Source: Maricaulis sp.
GTDB taxonomy: Bacteria > Pseudomonadota > Alphaproteobacteria > Caulobacterales > Maricaulaceae
DNA: 64,000 nucleotides
Direction: 5' to 3'
Assembly: GCA_017643585.1 (NCBI GenBank)
Contig: JAEPND010000002.1
Coordinates: 186,001 to 250,000, forward strand
Shown here in pieces: positions 30,941-43,182 of this stretch. The notes under the pieces are model-generated. The model ran no database searches. It was not told the origin of the DNA and was given only the letters and a program-made list of their open reading frames with translations. Each line of letters starts with the position of its first letter. The first letter of the stretch is position 1. The position numbers were made by a program, and so were the translations under genes.

Positions 30941-32125
30941 TTATGCTGCGGCAACAGCAATCAATTCGCGTGCCAATTCACGGGCACGATGATCGATCGC
31001 AAATACATCGTCAAATGACGAGAGCTGTTGGGGCATATCCGTGTCCTTGAGGGACAGATCCATCACCTGTTCAACACTGGCGGCGATATCGAGAAAACCG
31101 ATACGCTCTGCCAGGAACGCCTCGACAGCAATCTCATTGGCGGCATTGAGCACCGCCGGCAGCATGCCGCCTTGCCGAACCGCCTCCCGCGCCAGGCGCA
31201 TGGCCGGAAAACGCTTGAGGTCGGGCGTCTCGAAATCCAGCCTCGAAATGGCACACAAATCCAGCGGAGCCACAGGAGCTTGCATGCGTTGTGGCCAGGA
31301 CAGGGCATTGGCGATCGGCGTGCGCATGTCCGGCGAGCCCATCTGCGACAACACACTGCCGTCGGCATAATGCACTAGCCCATGCACGATGGATTGCGGA
31401 TGAACGGCGACATCAACCTGGCTTTCGGGAAGATCAAACAACCAGCAGGCCTCGATGATCTCCAGACCCTTGTTCATCATGGTGGCGCTGTCGATGGTGA
31501 TCTTCGCGCCCATCTCCCAGGTCGGGTGCGCCAGCGCATCTGCGCGGCGCGCCTGGCTCATTTGCTCGAGCGTCCAGCCTCTGAACGGCCCACCCGAGGC
31601 TGTCAGGGTGATCTTGTCGATATGCTTTTTCTGCCGACTGTCGAAAACCTGGTAAATTGCATTGTGCTCGGAATCGACCGGCAGCAATTCTGTGCCCGCC
31701 CTTGCTGCCGCCTGCATGAACAAACCGCCCGCACACACCAGGCATTCCTTGTTGGCAAAAGCCAGCGCCCGCCCCTGCTCCAGCGCCGCAAGTGTTGGCC
31801 GCAATCCCGCCGCCCCCACGATTGCGGCCATCGTCCAGTCCGCGTCGAGGCGAGCCGCGTTCACAACCGCTTCCGGTCCACAGCCAATATCAATGCCCTG
31901 CCCTGATAGCGCCTCACGCAGGCGTGTCTCGCCGTCCGCGTCTGCGAGCGCGACCATTTTCGGGCGGAATTTGAGGGCAAGCCGGATCAGCTCATCCACA
32001 TTGGTGTGTGCGGTCAGGGCAATAATGTCATACACGCCCGGCTGCGCACGCTCGATCAGGTCGAGAGTTGCGGCGCCTACCGATCCAGTTGCGCCCAGAA
32101 CGCTGATTTTCCGAGTATCTGTCAT
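30941..32125 (-). CDS. dxr: 1-deoxy-D-xylulose 5-phosphate reductoisomerase
   Basis: NADPH-dependent second step of the MEP isoprenoid pathway. It is 394 residues. The N-terminal nucleotide-binding motif is VLGATGSVGAAT; LPVDSEHNAIYQ and the catalytic loop segment TASGGPFRGW are present, and the metal-binding acidic residues follow the family order. The start overlaps the cdsA stop by four bases. It works with uppS upstream, which uses the isoprenoid products for undecaprenyl phosphate. Confidence 0.97.
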   Translation of the reverse strand: MTDTRKISVLGATGSVGAATLDLIERAQPGVYDIIALTAHTNVDELIRLALKFRPKMVALADADGETRLREALSGQGIDIGCGPEAVVNAARLDADWTMAAIVGAAGLRPTLAALEQGRALAFANKECLVCAGGLFMQAAARAGTELLPVDSEHNAIYQVFDSRQKKHIDKITLTASGGPFRGWTLEQMSQARRADALAHPTWEMGAKITIDSATMMNKGLEIIEACWLFDLPESQVDVAVHPQSIVHGLVHYADGSVLSQMGSPDMRTPIANALSWPQRMQAPVAPLDLCAISRLDFETPDLKRFPAMRLAREAVRQGGMLPAVLNAANEIAVEAFLAERIGFLDIAASVEQVMDLSLKDTDMPQQLSSFDDVFAIDHRARELARELIAVAAA

Positions 32126-32925
32126 GCCGCCGACCAGCCGAGATCGATAAAGCGCGACGCAATCACCGCTGTTACAACAGCCAGCATCAATGCATCTACG
32201 CGGTCCAGGACACCCCCATGTCCGGGGATGAGTGTACCTGAATCTTTGACGCCAAAGGACCTTTTGAACAGTGACATGGCCAGGTCACCGCCGACAGAGG
32301 CCAGGGCCACAATGCCCGAGAACACCATCACGGCAGCAATATCGAGCGAGAAGAGCTGCCCGGCCGCATATCCGGCAAGCACGCCCATGCTCACGCCCGC
32401 CAACAGTCCGGACCAGGTCTTGTTGGGGCTGGCCTGAGGCAGGAGTTTGGGTCCGCCCAGCCATGTTCCCGCCAGATAGGCGAAACTGTCAGCGGCCCAG
32501 ACGATGGCGAACAACAGGATTACTGCTTCCAGCCCGTGAGAGACCTCTGCCCGCATCGCAGCCAGCAGTCCGGCGCTGAGCGAAACGTAAAGCACGCCCA
32601 ACACCTCTATGGACCAGCCACGACGCCAGCGCTCTACCCCTGATGCGATCGTTCCCAGAGCGCCCCAAGCAAGCGCCTCCTGGATAGAGGTTTGCCCGGC
32701 CAGCAAAACCGATCCCGACGCCGTGGCACAGGCTATGGCATAGGCAACCGGCGGGGCGTCCTCGTCGGACATCTGGATCCATTCCCAGGCCATGGCGGCC
32801 GCGAAGGCGGCTACCCAGGCCGTAAAGAACAGCCCGCCCATCCAGAGCAGGAAGACCGCGAGTGGACCGAGGATCAGGGCGGAGATCAAACGGCGCTTGA
32901 AGACCGGATCATGCCGCTCCGGCAT
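32122..32925 (-). CDS. cdsA: Phosphatidate cytidylyltransferase
   Basis: Makes CDP-diacylglycerol, the precursor of all glycerophospholipids, at the inner membrane. It is 267 residues and polytopic (about 7-8 helices). The family signature is complete near the C-terminus: KRSFGVKDSGTLIPGHGG followed by DRVDAL. ATG at 32925 is chosen because GGAGG stands just upstream; it overlaps uppS by 17 bases. An ATG at 32937 is the alternative. Confidence 0.95.
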   Translation of the reverse strand: MPERHDPVFKRRLISALILGPLAVFLLWMGGLFFTAWVAAFAAAMAWEWIQMSDEDAPPVAYAIACATASGSVLLAGQTSIQEALAWGALGTIASGVERWRRGWSIEVLGVLYVSLSAGLLAAMRAEVSHGLEAVILLFAIVWAADSFAYLAGTWLGGPKLLPQASPNKTWSGLLAGVSMGVLAGYAAGQLFSLDIAAVMVFSGIVALASVGGDLAMSLFKRSFGVKDSGTLIPGHGGVLDRVDALMLAVVTAVIASRFIDLGWSAA

Positions 32926-33646
32926 CAACGCCTCCATAGCGGCGATCGCGTTGCTGGAATGAATCGAGCGCTCGGCCGAGCTCGACATCATCAAAATCCG
33001 GCCACAGGACATCGGTGAAGTAGAACTCGGCATAAGCAGCCTGCCAAAGCAGGAAATTGGATATCCGTTGCTCGCCACTTGTCCGGATCATCAAATCCAC
33101 ATCTGGCAGGCCCGCCGTATCCAGCGCCGCGGACAACCGCCCTTCATCAATGTCAGACGGGTTGAGATCGCCGGCGCGTACGGCTTCGGCCAGGCTCTGA
33201 GCCGCCCGGATCAACTCATCGCGACCGCCATAATTGAAGGCGATATTGAGGTTGAAATCGGTGTTTTCTGCCGTGTCGGTCTCAGCCTTGGTGACGATTT
33301 CGGCAAGGTCCGGCGTCAAATCATCCCGCCGCCCGATAATCCGGATCCGCACACCCTTTTTCTTGAGCGATGCAAGATCCGCCGCCACATAGCGCTTCAT
33401 CAACTCGAACAAGGCGCCGACCTCATCCGCAGGCCGGTTCCAGTTTTCGGTCGAGAAACTGAACAGGGTCAGGGTGCGGACACCCCGGTCCCCGGCCGCT
33501 TCGACCACGCGCCGAACCGCTTCAACGCCCTTGGAATGTCCAAATGTGCGGGGACGGCCGCGTTGCTGCGCCCAGCGGCCATTCCCATCCATGATGATGG
33601 CGACATGCTGCGGAACGCTCGTTCTGTCCGATGCGGTCTCGCTCAT
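32909..33646 (-). CDS. uppS: Undecaprenyl diphosphate synthase (cis-prenyltransferase)
   Basis: Extends farnesyl diphosphate with cis-isoprene units to the C55 carrier used for peptidoglycan and O-antigen. It is 245 residues. Catalytic Asp20 is in IIMDGNGRW, followed by the GHSKGVEA phosphate-binding segment, LTLFSFSTENWNRP and the C-terminal DLMIRTSGEQRISNFLLWQ. All family regions are present. It lies 24 bases after frr. Confidence 0.97.
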   Translation of the reverse strand: MSETASDRTSVPQHVAIIMDGNGRWAQQRGRPRTFGHSKGVEAVRRVVEAAGDRGVRTLTLFSFSTENWNRPADEVGALFELMKRYVAADLASLKKKGVRIRIIGRRDDLTPDLAEIVTKAETDTAENTDFNLNIAFNYGGRDELIRAAQSLAEAVRAGDLNPSDIDEGRLSAALDTAGLPDVDLMIRTSGEQRISNFLLWQAAYAEFYFTDVLWPDFDDVELGRALDSFQQRDRRYGGVDAGAA

Positions 33647-33670
33647 AGAAGTGTCGCCTCGCTCAGGTCG

Positions 33671-34228
33671 TCAGACCTGCATGATTTCTTCTTGTTTGGT
33701 CTTCAGGTTTTCATCGATCTTCTTGATCGCGTCATTCGTCAGTTTCTGGACGTCCTCGGCAAAGGACTTGTGCTCGTCCTCGGACAGCGTACCGTCCTTT
33801 TCCAGCTTTTTCAGACCATCCATGCCGTCACGGCGCACATTGCGGACCGCAACACGAGCGTTCTCCGCATAGCTGCCTGCCAGCTTGGCCAGTTCGGCAC
33901 GACGCTCTTCGTTCAGCGGCGGGATCGGAATACGCAGGAGCTGACCTTCCACAACCGGGTTCAGACCCAGCTGGGAATTGCGGATGGCCTTGTCGACAGC
34001 ACCGACCATCTCCTTGTCCCAGATCTGGACCGAGATCATGCGCGGTTCCGGAACAGACACGGTGCCAACCTGGTTGATCGGCGTCGGCGTTCCGTAGGCT
34101 TCCACCTTGATCGGGTCGAGCAGATTGGCGCTGGCGCGGCCCGTTCTCAGACCCGCAAACTCCTTGCGCAGCGACTCAATGGCGCCGTCCATGCGGCGTT
34201 TCAGATCATCCTCATCATAATCGCTCAT
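33671..34228 (-). CDS. frr: Ribosome recycling factor
   Basis: Splits post-termination ribosomes together with EF-G. It is 185 residues, the exact family size. The [13 protein letters not shown] segment near residues 27-40 and the helical Lys/Glu-rich three-helix bundle with the inserted beta domain are typical. It lies 26 bases after pyrH in the universal tsf-pyrH-frr order. Confidence 0.98.
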   Translation of the reverse strand: MSDYDEDDLKRRMDGAIESLRKEFAGLRTGRASANLLDPIKVEAYGTPTPINQVGTVSVPEPRMISVQIWDKEMVGAVDKAIRNSQLGLNPVVEGQLLRIPIPPLNEERRAELAKLAGSYAENARVAVRNVRRDGMDGLKKLEKDGTLSEDEHKSFAEDVQKLTNDAIKKIDENLKTKQEEIMQV

Positions 34229-34254
34229 GGGTCTCTTCCCTTATCGTGTTGCGA

Positions 34255-35028
34255 TCAGGCCGTTTCTTCTGAACGAACCTGACCGATAATCGTGCACACA
34301 CCCTCGCCGCCGAGAACCTGGGCGAGGCCACCTTGCTCGTGGATGCTGAAGACCACGATCGGAATGCGGTTTTCACGCATCAAGGTCACGGCCGAGGCAT
34401 CCATCACACGCAGATCGCGTGTGAGAACGTCAAGATAGTCGAGTTGATCATATCGTTCCGCGTCCGAATTGGTGCGCGGATCATCGCTGTAGACACCATC
34501 GACCTGGGTGCCCTTGAAGAGCGCATCACAGCCCATTTCCGCAGCGCGCAGCGCCGCTGCCGTGTCGGTGGTGAAAAACGGATTGCCGGTCCCGGCCGCA
34601 AAGATGACAACGCGCCCCTTCTCCATATGCCGCGTGGCGCGACGACGGATATAGGGTTCACACACCGTGGTCATCGGAATAGCCGATTGCACCCGGGTCT
34701 GGACACCAATGCTTTCAAGAGCGGTCTGCATGGCCAGGGCATTCATCACCGTCGCCAGCATGCCCATATAGTCGGCAGCGGTGCGGTCCATGCCCTTGGC
34801 GGCGCCGGAAAGCCCACGGAAGATATTGCCGCCGCCAATGACGAGGCACATCTCGGTGCCGCCTTCGACGGCCTGTTTGACTTCTTGCGCGATACGATTG
34901 GCGGTTTCCAGGTCGATACCAAATTGTTGGGAGCCCATGAGGGCTTCACCGGAAACCTTAAGAAGAACCCGCCGGAAACGCGGCGGATTGCTGGCGCCTG
35001 ATGGCGTGGAGGAAGCTGAGTCGGTCAC
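34255..35028 (-). CDS. pyrH: UMP kinase
   Basis: Amino-acid-kinase-fold enzyme phosphorylating UMP to UDP. It is 257 residues, with a Ser/Pro-rich N-terminal extension of about 18 residues before [14 protein letters not shown]. Further family segments are [24 protein letters not shown] and [22 protein letters not shown]. It is separated from tsf by a 60-base gap holding a perfect hairpin at 35051-35072. Confidence 0.97.
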   Translation of the reverse strand: MTDSASSTPSGASNPPRFRRVLLKVSGEALMGSQQFGIDLETANRIAQEVKQAVEGGTEMCLVIGGGNIFRGLSGAAKGMDRTAADYMGMLATVMNALAMQTALESIGVQTRVQSAIPMTTVCEPYIRRRATRHMEKGRVVIFAAGTGNPFFTTDTAAALRAAEMGCDALFKGTQVDGVYSDDPRTNSDAERYDQLDYLDVLTRDLRVMDASAVTLMRENRIPIVVFSIHEQGGLAQVLGGEGVCTIIGQVRSEETA

Positions 35029-35050
35029 GGTGTGGCAGCATACAGAAAGC

Positions 35051-35072
35051 GCCGGAGCTGAAAAGCTCCGGC
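35051..35072. terminator. Hairpin between tsf and pyrH
   Basis: GCCGGAGCT and AGCTCCGGC form a perfect 9-bp stem with a 4-base loop, 16 bases after the tsf stop. In the direction of tsf the following bases are only weakly T-rich, so partial termination or mRNA-end protection is possible. Confidence 0.55.
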
Positions 35073-35088
35073 ACTCGCTGTTTTTGAC

Positions 35089-36024
35089 TTAGGCCTGGCC
35101 AGTTGCAGCAGCAACTTCAGCGGCGAAGTCTTCTTCTTTCTTCTCAACGCCTTCGCCCAGGGCGACGCGCTGGAAGCCGACGATCTCAACCGGCGTGCCC
35201 AGCTCTTTGGACGCGTTGGCCAGAACCTGTTCGATCGTGTTGTCCGGGTCCATGACGAAGGACTGCTTTAGCAGCACAACTTCTTCGTAGAACTTGCGCA
35301 TGCGGCCTTCGACCATTTTCTCGACGATCTGCTCCGGCTTGCCGGACTGACGCGCCTGGTCAGCGAACACTTCGCGTTCCTTGTCCGCGATCGCGCTGTC
35401 GACACCATCGGTGTCAACGGCAACAGCAACGGCCGGGGAACCCGCAGCGACGTGCATGGCGATCTTGCGGCCCAGCTCGGCCAGCTTGCCGGCATCACCG
35501 TCAGACTTGAGCGCAACGATCACACCCAGAGCGCCCATGCCATCAGCAGCAGCATTGTGCACGTAGGAAGACACAACACCCGTACCGGCGTCCAGCTTGA
35601 AGACGCGGCGCAGGGACATGTTCTCGCCGATCGTGGCGATCAGGTTGGTCAGGGTCGCTTCAACCGTTTCACCGGACGGCAGGGTCGCAGCGTTGAGCGC
35701 GTCAACCGTACCCTCGGTGGTCAGGGCCAGCTTGGCGATCTCGGCAACAGCCGCCTGGAATTTTTCGTTGCGAGCAACGAAGTCGGTTTCAGAGTTGACC
35801 TCTACAACAGCGCCATTGGCGCCATCGGTAGCAACGGCAACCAGACCTTCCGCAGCAACGCGGTCAGCCTTCTTGGCAGCCTTGGACAGACCCTTCTTGC
35901 GCAGCCAGTCAACAGCGGCTTCAAAATCGCCGTCCGTCTCGTTGAGCGCCTTTTTGCAGTCCATCATGCCAACGCCGGTTTTTTCGCGAAGTTCCTTCAC
36001 GAGAGCAGCAGTAATCGCGGCCAT
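35089..36024 (-). CDS. tsf: Elongation factor Ts
   Basis: Guanine-nucleotide exchange factor for EF-Tu. It is 311 residues. The N-terminal UBA-like domain contains [14 protein letters not shown], and the core includes the [10 protein letters not shown] motif that contacts EF-Tu. It follows rpsB by about 37 bases in the standard rpsB-tsf operon. Confidence 0.98.
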   Translation of the reverse strand: MAAITAALVKELREKTGVGMMDCKKALNETDGDFEAAVDWLRKKGLSKAAKKADRVAAEGLVAVATDGANGAVVEVNSETDFVARNEKFQAAVAEIAKLALTTEGTVDALNAATLPSGETVEATLTNLIATIGENMSLRRVFKLDAGTGVVSSYVHNAAADGMGALGVIVALKSDGDAGKLAELGRKIAMHVAAGSPAVAVAVDTDGVDSAIADKEREVFADQARQSGKPEQIVEKMVEGRMRKFYEEVVLLKQSFVMDPDNTIEQVLANASKELGTPVEIVGFQRVALGEGVEKKEEDFAAEVAAATGQA

Positions 36025-36061
36025 CGGTTTCTCCTGGAATAAATAGAGTACCTAAAGAAGC

Positions 36062-36916
36062 TTATGCTTCGGTCTTGTCAGATTCAGAGGACGCTTCCGG
36101 AGCAGCAGCCTCTTCGGTGGCTTCAGCAGCAGGAGCCGCCTCTTCCGCCGGAGCCTCTTCGGCAGCCAGCATGGCTTCAACCGGAGCTTCTGCTTCACCC
36201 AGATCAACGCCCATGGCCAGCTGGCTGTCCGCCATACCGTCCAGAACAGCGTCAGCGATCAGGTCGCAATACAGCGAGATCGCGCGGGATGCGTCATCAT
36301 TGCCCGGGATCGGCATGTCGATCGGGTCCGGGTCACAATTGGTGTCGACGATCGCAACAACCGGGATGCCCAGCTTCTTGGCTTCCTGGATGGCAATCGC
36401 TTCCTTGTTGGTGTCGATCACGAACATCAGGTCCGGCGTGCCGCCCATGTCCTTGATACCGCCCAGGGAGCGTTCCAGCTTCTCGCGCTCACGGGTGAGC
36501 ATCAGCTGTTCTTTCTTGGTCAGGCCGTCAACGCCGCCTTCGCTGTCGAACATGGCTTCCAGCTCACGCAGGCGCGCGATGGAGTTGGAGATCGTGGCCC
36601 AGTTGGTCAGCGTGCCGCCGAGCCAGCGCTGGTTCATATAGTACTGCGCACAGCGAGAAGCCGCCGCGGCAACCGGATCGGAGGCCTGGCGCTTGGTGCC
36701 GACGAAAAGAATACGTCCGCCCTTGGCAGCCGTGTCGCGGACCTTGACCAGGGCCTGGTGCAGCAGCGGCACGGTCTGGGACAGGTCAATAATGTGGATG
36801 TTGGCGCGATCGCCGAAGATGTAGTCTTTCATCTTCGGGTTCCAGCGGTGGGTCTGGTGGCCGAAGTGACAACCAGCTTCGAGCAGCTGGCGCATGCTGA
36901 ATTCAGGGAGAGCCAT
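36062..36916 (-). CDS. rpsB: 30S ribosomal protein S2
   Basis: Small-subunit protein of 284 residues from ATG 36916 ([20 protein letters not shown]). The core has [22 protein letters not shown] and the [17 protein letters not shown] segment. The C-terminal ~45 residues form an Ala/Glu-rich acidic tail, which is common in alphaproteobacterial S2. The apparent upstream extension to 37057 covers the promoter and leader and is not coding. The leader at 36943-37013 can fold into nested stems. Confidence 0.98.
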   Translation of the reverse strand: MALPEFSMRQLLEAGCHFGHQTHRWNPKMKDYIFGDRANIHIIDLSQTVPLLHQALVKVRDTAAKGGRILFVGTKRQASDPVAAAASRCAQYYMNQRWLGGTLTNWATISNSIARLRELEAMFDSEGGVDGLTKKEQLMLTREREKLERSLGGIKDMGGTPDLMFVIDTNKEAIAIQEAKKLGIPVVAIVDTNCDPDPIDMPIPGNDDASRAISLYCDLIADAVLDGMADSQLAMGVDLGEAEAPVEAMLAAEEAPAEEAAPAAEATEEAAAPEASSESDKTEA

Positions 36917-36942
36917 CGATGTATCCTTTTCCGGTTGGCCTC

Positions 36943-37013
36943 CACGGAGCGGAGTCGCTTGCCTGGACAAACGACACCGGAGCGGCAGGCAACGCGCCCG
37001 CCGGAGCTCCGTG
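36943..37013 (-). promoter_or_regulatory. Structured 5' leader of rpsB (candidate S2 autoregulatory element)
   Basis: Two nested perfect stems lie between promoter and start codon: the outer pairs 36943-36950 (CACGGAGC) with 37006-37013 (GCTCCGTG), the inner pairs 36959-36965 (TTGCCTG) with 36986-36992 (CAGGCAA). The structure begins 26 bases before the ATG. Known rpsB leaders in other bacteria bind S2; this one is inferred from structure only. Confidence 0.5.
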
Positions 37014-37028
37014 TGCGTAATGAGGCGG

Positions 37029-37057
37029 CTTATAGGCACCTCTTTTGAGTAATGCAA
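37029..37057 (-). promoter_or_regulatory. rpsB promoter
   Basis: On the minus strand TTGCAT (37057-37052), a 17-base spacer and TATAAG (37034-37029) form a good sigma-70-like promoter. Predicted transcription begins near 37022, giving a leader of about 105 bases. It sits just after the preceding gene stops at 37064. Confidence 0.7.
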
Positions 37058-37063
37058 GCAGGC

Positions 37064-37467
37064 TTATCCGGCTTTTCTGCTATCAATTATACAGGGGTGG
37101 GATGCGAGAAGCGCCAAGGCTTCTTTTGCGCGTTGGGAGAACGACCTCACCAGTCGCGAGTACCAGGTTCCGCCTCTCTGGACCGGTTGACGTTGCGTAA
37201 GGCGGTTGCGAGCAAACCGCAACCAGCTCACATCATCGACCCGGGTAACGATGACATTTGGCGACTGTATGGTATCAAGCTCGGCCCAGTCATTCTTGGC
37301 ATAATGGTCAAAGCCCATTGCCTCTTCTCGGGTTTTCGCTTCCTCACGCGACGGTGCCAACAAGAAAGCGTGAGTATAGTATCCCAGCAACGGTGCCGAT
37401 CCGTCAGCCTTGGGGACATGCAAATTGGTAAGGTTCAGCAGGACGTAGTAGGGCCTGAAAACCGACA

Positions 37468-37471
<4 letters not shown>
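37064..37471 (-). CDS. Hypothetical protein downstream of dnaE
   Basis: A 135-residue soluble protein I do not recognise. It begins [20 protein letters not shown], has an aromatic-rich middle ([20 protein letters not shown]) and a basic C-terminal third with several Arg. There is no signal peptide or membrane helix. Its start overlaps the dnaE stop by four bases, so it is very probably co-translated with dnaE. The frame is clean and codon use resembles its neighbours. Function unknown. Confidence 0.65.
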
Positions 37472-40920
<3,449 letters not shown>

Positions 40921-40987
40921 GTGGGTCTCCTGAGTGATGGGGCCAGCGCCGGACCGCGGCGCGCGATTCCCCCGCAGACTAGCCCGA

Positions 40988-41083
40988 TCAGGACGCGCCT
41001 AAAATAGAGCCCCACATCGTAATCATCCAGGCGAAGCCGAGAATGGCAGTGGCAGCGGACATATCTTGAATCATGCGGCGCAT
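40988..41083 (-). CDS. sidA: Small SOS-controlled inner-membrane peptide, probable SidA-like division inhibitor
   Basis: A 31-residue peptide from ATG 41083 to TGA 40988. A short N-terminus with two Arg (MRRMIQDM) leads into one hydrophobic helix covering about residues 9-30, with two Trp and several Met. The ribosome-binding site GGGAGAG (41088-41094) lies four bases upstream. The promoter -10 overlaps a perfect LexA operator. In Caulobacter, SidA is a 29-residue SOS-induced membrane peptide that blocks division through FtsW/FtsN, and I recall its gene lying just upstream of dnaE, as here. Homology was not tested, so the symbol is provisional; size, topology, regulation and position all agree. 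Confidence 0.72.
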   Translation of the reverse strand: MRRMIQDMSAATAILGFAWMITMWGSILGAS

Positions 41084-41102
41084 AACGCTCTCCCGTTGTC
41101 GT

Positions 41103-41143
41103 GTTCTGTATTTGTTCTATTCCCGGAACACAGGGAGCGTCAA
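41103..41143 (-). promoter_or_regulatory. SOS promoter with LexA box upstream of the small membrane-peptide gene
   Basis: On the minus strand TTGACG (41143-41138), an 18-base spacer and TAGAAC (41119-41114) form the promoter. The operator GTTC-TGTATTT-GTTC (plus-strand reading) occupies 41103-41117, overlapping the -10, and ends 19 bases before the ATG. The hexamers are the same as at lexA. Confidence 0.85.
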
Positions 41144-41161
41144 GAGGTGATTCGAATTTTT

Positions 41162-41176
41162 GTTCCAGATATGTTC
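41162..41176. promoter_or_regulatory. Second LexA box
   Basis: GTTC-CAGATAT-GTTC is a second perfect GTTC-N7-GTTC operator, 44 bases upstream of the first and 18 bases before the -35. It lies four bases past the lolD stop, so it can only serve the minus-strand sidA-dnaE promoter or an unseen divergent one. Confidence 0.78.
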
Positions 41177-41180
41177 CGCC

Positions 41181-41870
41181 CTAGGCTTGCTGGAACGGGA
41201 CCAGCTGTCCCTCGACCAGCGACACCACGCGGTCCATGCGTTCGGCCAGCTGGTGATTGTGGGTGGCCACCAAGGCTGCGGCACCACGGTCCTTCACCGC
41301 GGACTGCAAGGCCGAGAACACGTTATCCGAGGTCGCCGGATCAAGATTGCCGGTAGGCTCATCGGCCAGCAGGACATGTGGCTGGTTGGCCAGCGCCCGT
41401 GCAATGGCCACCCGTTGTTGTTCCCCGCCGGACAATTGCGCGGGTGAATGTGTGAGGCGGTCCGCCAGGCCAAGCCCGGACAAGAGACTGGTTGCATGCT
41501 CCCTCGCCTGTCGCTCCGATGCGCCCGCCACCAGCTGTGGCAGGACAACATTCTCCAGAGCATCAAACTCCGGCAGCAGGTGATGGAATTGATAGACAAA
41601 CCCCACTTCGCTGCGACGCAGGGCCGTGCGCTCGCGGTCGGACAGGTCGCGGGTTGCCGCGCCGCCAATGATCACATCGCCCCCATCGGGACGCTCGAGC
41701 AGGCCGGCGGCGTGGAGCAGCGAGGATTTGCCGGACCCGGACGGGCCGATCAGGCCGACGATCTCGCCCGGCTGCAGGCTGAGCGAAGCGCCCTTGAGCA
41801 CGTCCAGCTGCCCCGCCTCGGTGACATAGGTGCGGTGAATATCCTGAAGGTCGAGAACGGGATCACACAT
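41181..41870 (-). CDS. lolD: Lipoprotein-releasing system ATP-binding protein LolD
   Basis: ATPase of the LolCDE exporter, which releases lipoproteins from the inner membrane to LolA. It is 229 residues from ATG 41870. Walker A GPSGSGKS is at 42-49, the signature LSGGE at 146-150, and Walker B VLLADE at 166-171. The start overlaps the 3' end of lolC/E by 8 bases. In alphaproteobacteria the transporter is usually LolD with a single LolC/E-type permease. Confidence 0.94.
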   Translation of the reverse strand: MCDPVLDLQDIHRTYVTEAGQLDVLKGASLSLQPGEIVGLIGPSGSGKSSLLHAAGLLERPDGGDVIIGGAATRDLSDRERTALRRSEVGFVYQFHHLLPEFDALENVVLPQLVAGASERQAREHATSLLSGLGLADRLTHSPAQLSGGEQQRVAIARALANQPHVLLADEPTGNLDPATSDNVFSALQSAVKDRGAAALVATHNHQLAERMDRVVSLVEGQLVPFQQA

Positions 41871-43182
41871 AACGCAGCGCCTCCACCGGATCGAGCCGGG
41901 CAGCGCGCCAGGCGGGCGGCAGGGTGACCAGCAGCGACACCACCAGGCCAAAGGTCGAGACAAAGACCACCTCGCCCCAGTCCAGCTCGGCTGGCACGCG
42001 ATAGAGATAATACACGCTGGGATCCCAGACCTGGGCCCCCGCCGTCCAGGTGATGAAGTCCTGGATCGGTCCGATATTCACAACGAAGACAATGCCCAGC
42101 ACGATGCCGGCAATTGTACCCAGCATGCCGATCGAAGCGCCCACGATCAGGAATATGCGAAGGATGGCACTCTGCGTCGTGCCCATGGTGCGCAGGATGG
42201 CGATATCCCGGCTCTTGTTCTTCACCAGCATGACCAGGCCGGAAATGATGTTCAGCGCAGCAATGGCGATCACAATCGCCATGATCATGCGCATAGCTGT
42301 GCGCTCGAACTGGAGCGCGTTGAAATAACCCGGGTCCAGATAGGTGAAGTCATAAACCGGCACCGCATTGTCGACGGCCGCGGAGACGCTCTCCACATAG
42401 CTCGGGGCGATGCTGTAATCCTCCAGCCGGACCTGGATCATGTCGTGCTGGCCCTCGCGGGAGAAGAAAAGCCGCCCCTGTTCCAGCGGCATGAAGGCCA
42501 GCGCATTGTCGATGGTCGACACGCCCGCCTTGAGAATGGCCCCGACATAATAGGTCTTGCGGCGCGGCGTCACACCGAACGGACCCGAGGCCCCCCGGGC
42601 CGACAGAAAGGTCACCGGATCGCCGACCTGGACCCGCAGCTGATTGGCCACGCCCTCTCCCAGGATGACGATATCGCCGCCATTGCGGCCAACGCCGAAC
42701 TCGGACACATCACCGGCCGTGAGCCCGCGCCCGCTGGTTGGGTCATACGTCGCCTGCACCACCGCCATCTGCGCGAAATCCTCCGGCGCGACGGCCAGGA
42801 TCTGGATAAAGGCCTCGCCGCCCTGCGTCGTGGCCATGACCTGGCCCTGGACGACCGGATTGGCGCTGACCACGCCGGGGATGTTTTCAATGCGCTCGAC
42901 GGACTGTCCCACCCGCTCGTCATCCATCAGGCGCACATCCACATAGACATGCGGATGAAAGCCCAGGAGCTGGTTGTAAAGCTCGGTGCGAAACCCGTTC
43001 ATGATCGACAGGATCGCGATCAGGCCTGTCACCGCCAGCATGATGCCCAGGAAGGAAATGATCGCGATCAGCGCCACCCCGCCATGCTTGCGCTTGGTGC
43101 GCAGATAGCGCCCCGCAATCATGAATTCATACGGGCTGAACGGCAATGCGCCAGACGTCTTGCCGGCGGCAGGATTATCCAT
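41863..43182 (-). CDS. lolC: Lipoprotein-releasing system permease LolC/LolE
   Basis: FtsX-type ABC permease of 439 residues from ATG 43182. One helix lies near the N-terminus (after [19 protein letters not shown]), then a large periplasmic domain (about 70-290), then three helices at the C-terminus. The layout and lengths fit LolC/LolE. Only one permease gene is present, so a homodimer (LolF-like) is probable. It overlaps the proS 3' end by 8 bases. LolC versus LolE cannot be decided. Confidence 0.93.
   Translation of the reverse strand: MDNPAAGKTSGALPFSPYEFMIAGRYLRTKRKHGGVALIAIISFLGIMLAVTGLIAILSIMNGFRTELYNQLLGFHPHVYVDVRLMDDERVGQSVERIENIPGVVSANPVVQGQVMATTQGGEAFIQILAVAPEDFAQMAVVQATYDPTSGRGLTAGDVSEFGVGRNGGDIVILGEGVANQLRVQVGDPVTFLSARGASGPFGVTPRRKTYYVGAILKAGVSTIDNALAFMPLEQGRLFFSREGQHDMIQVRLEDYSIAPSYVESVSAAVDNAVPVYDFTYLDPGYFNALQFERTAMRMIMAIVIAIAALNIISGLVMLVKNKSRDIAILRTMGTTQSAILRIFLIVGASIGMLGTIAGIVLGIVFVVNIGPIQDFITWTAGAQVWDPSVYYLYRVPAELDWGEVVFVSTFGLVVSLLVTLPPAWRAARLDPVEALRYV

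Noticed and set aside
36917-37057. A 47-residue N-terminal extension of S2
   Set aside because: The region contains the promoter and folded leader, and the conserved S2 N-terminus begins at 36916.
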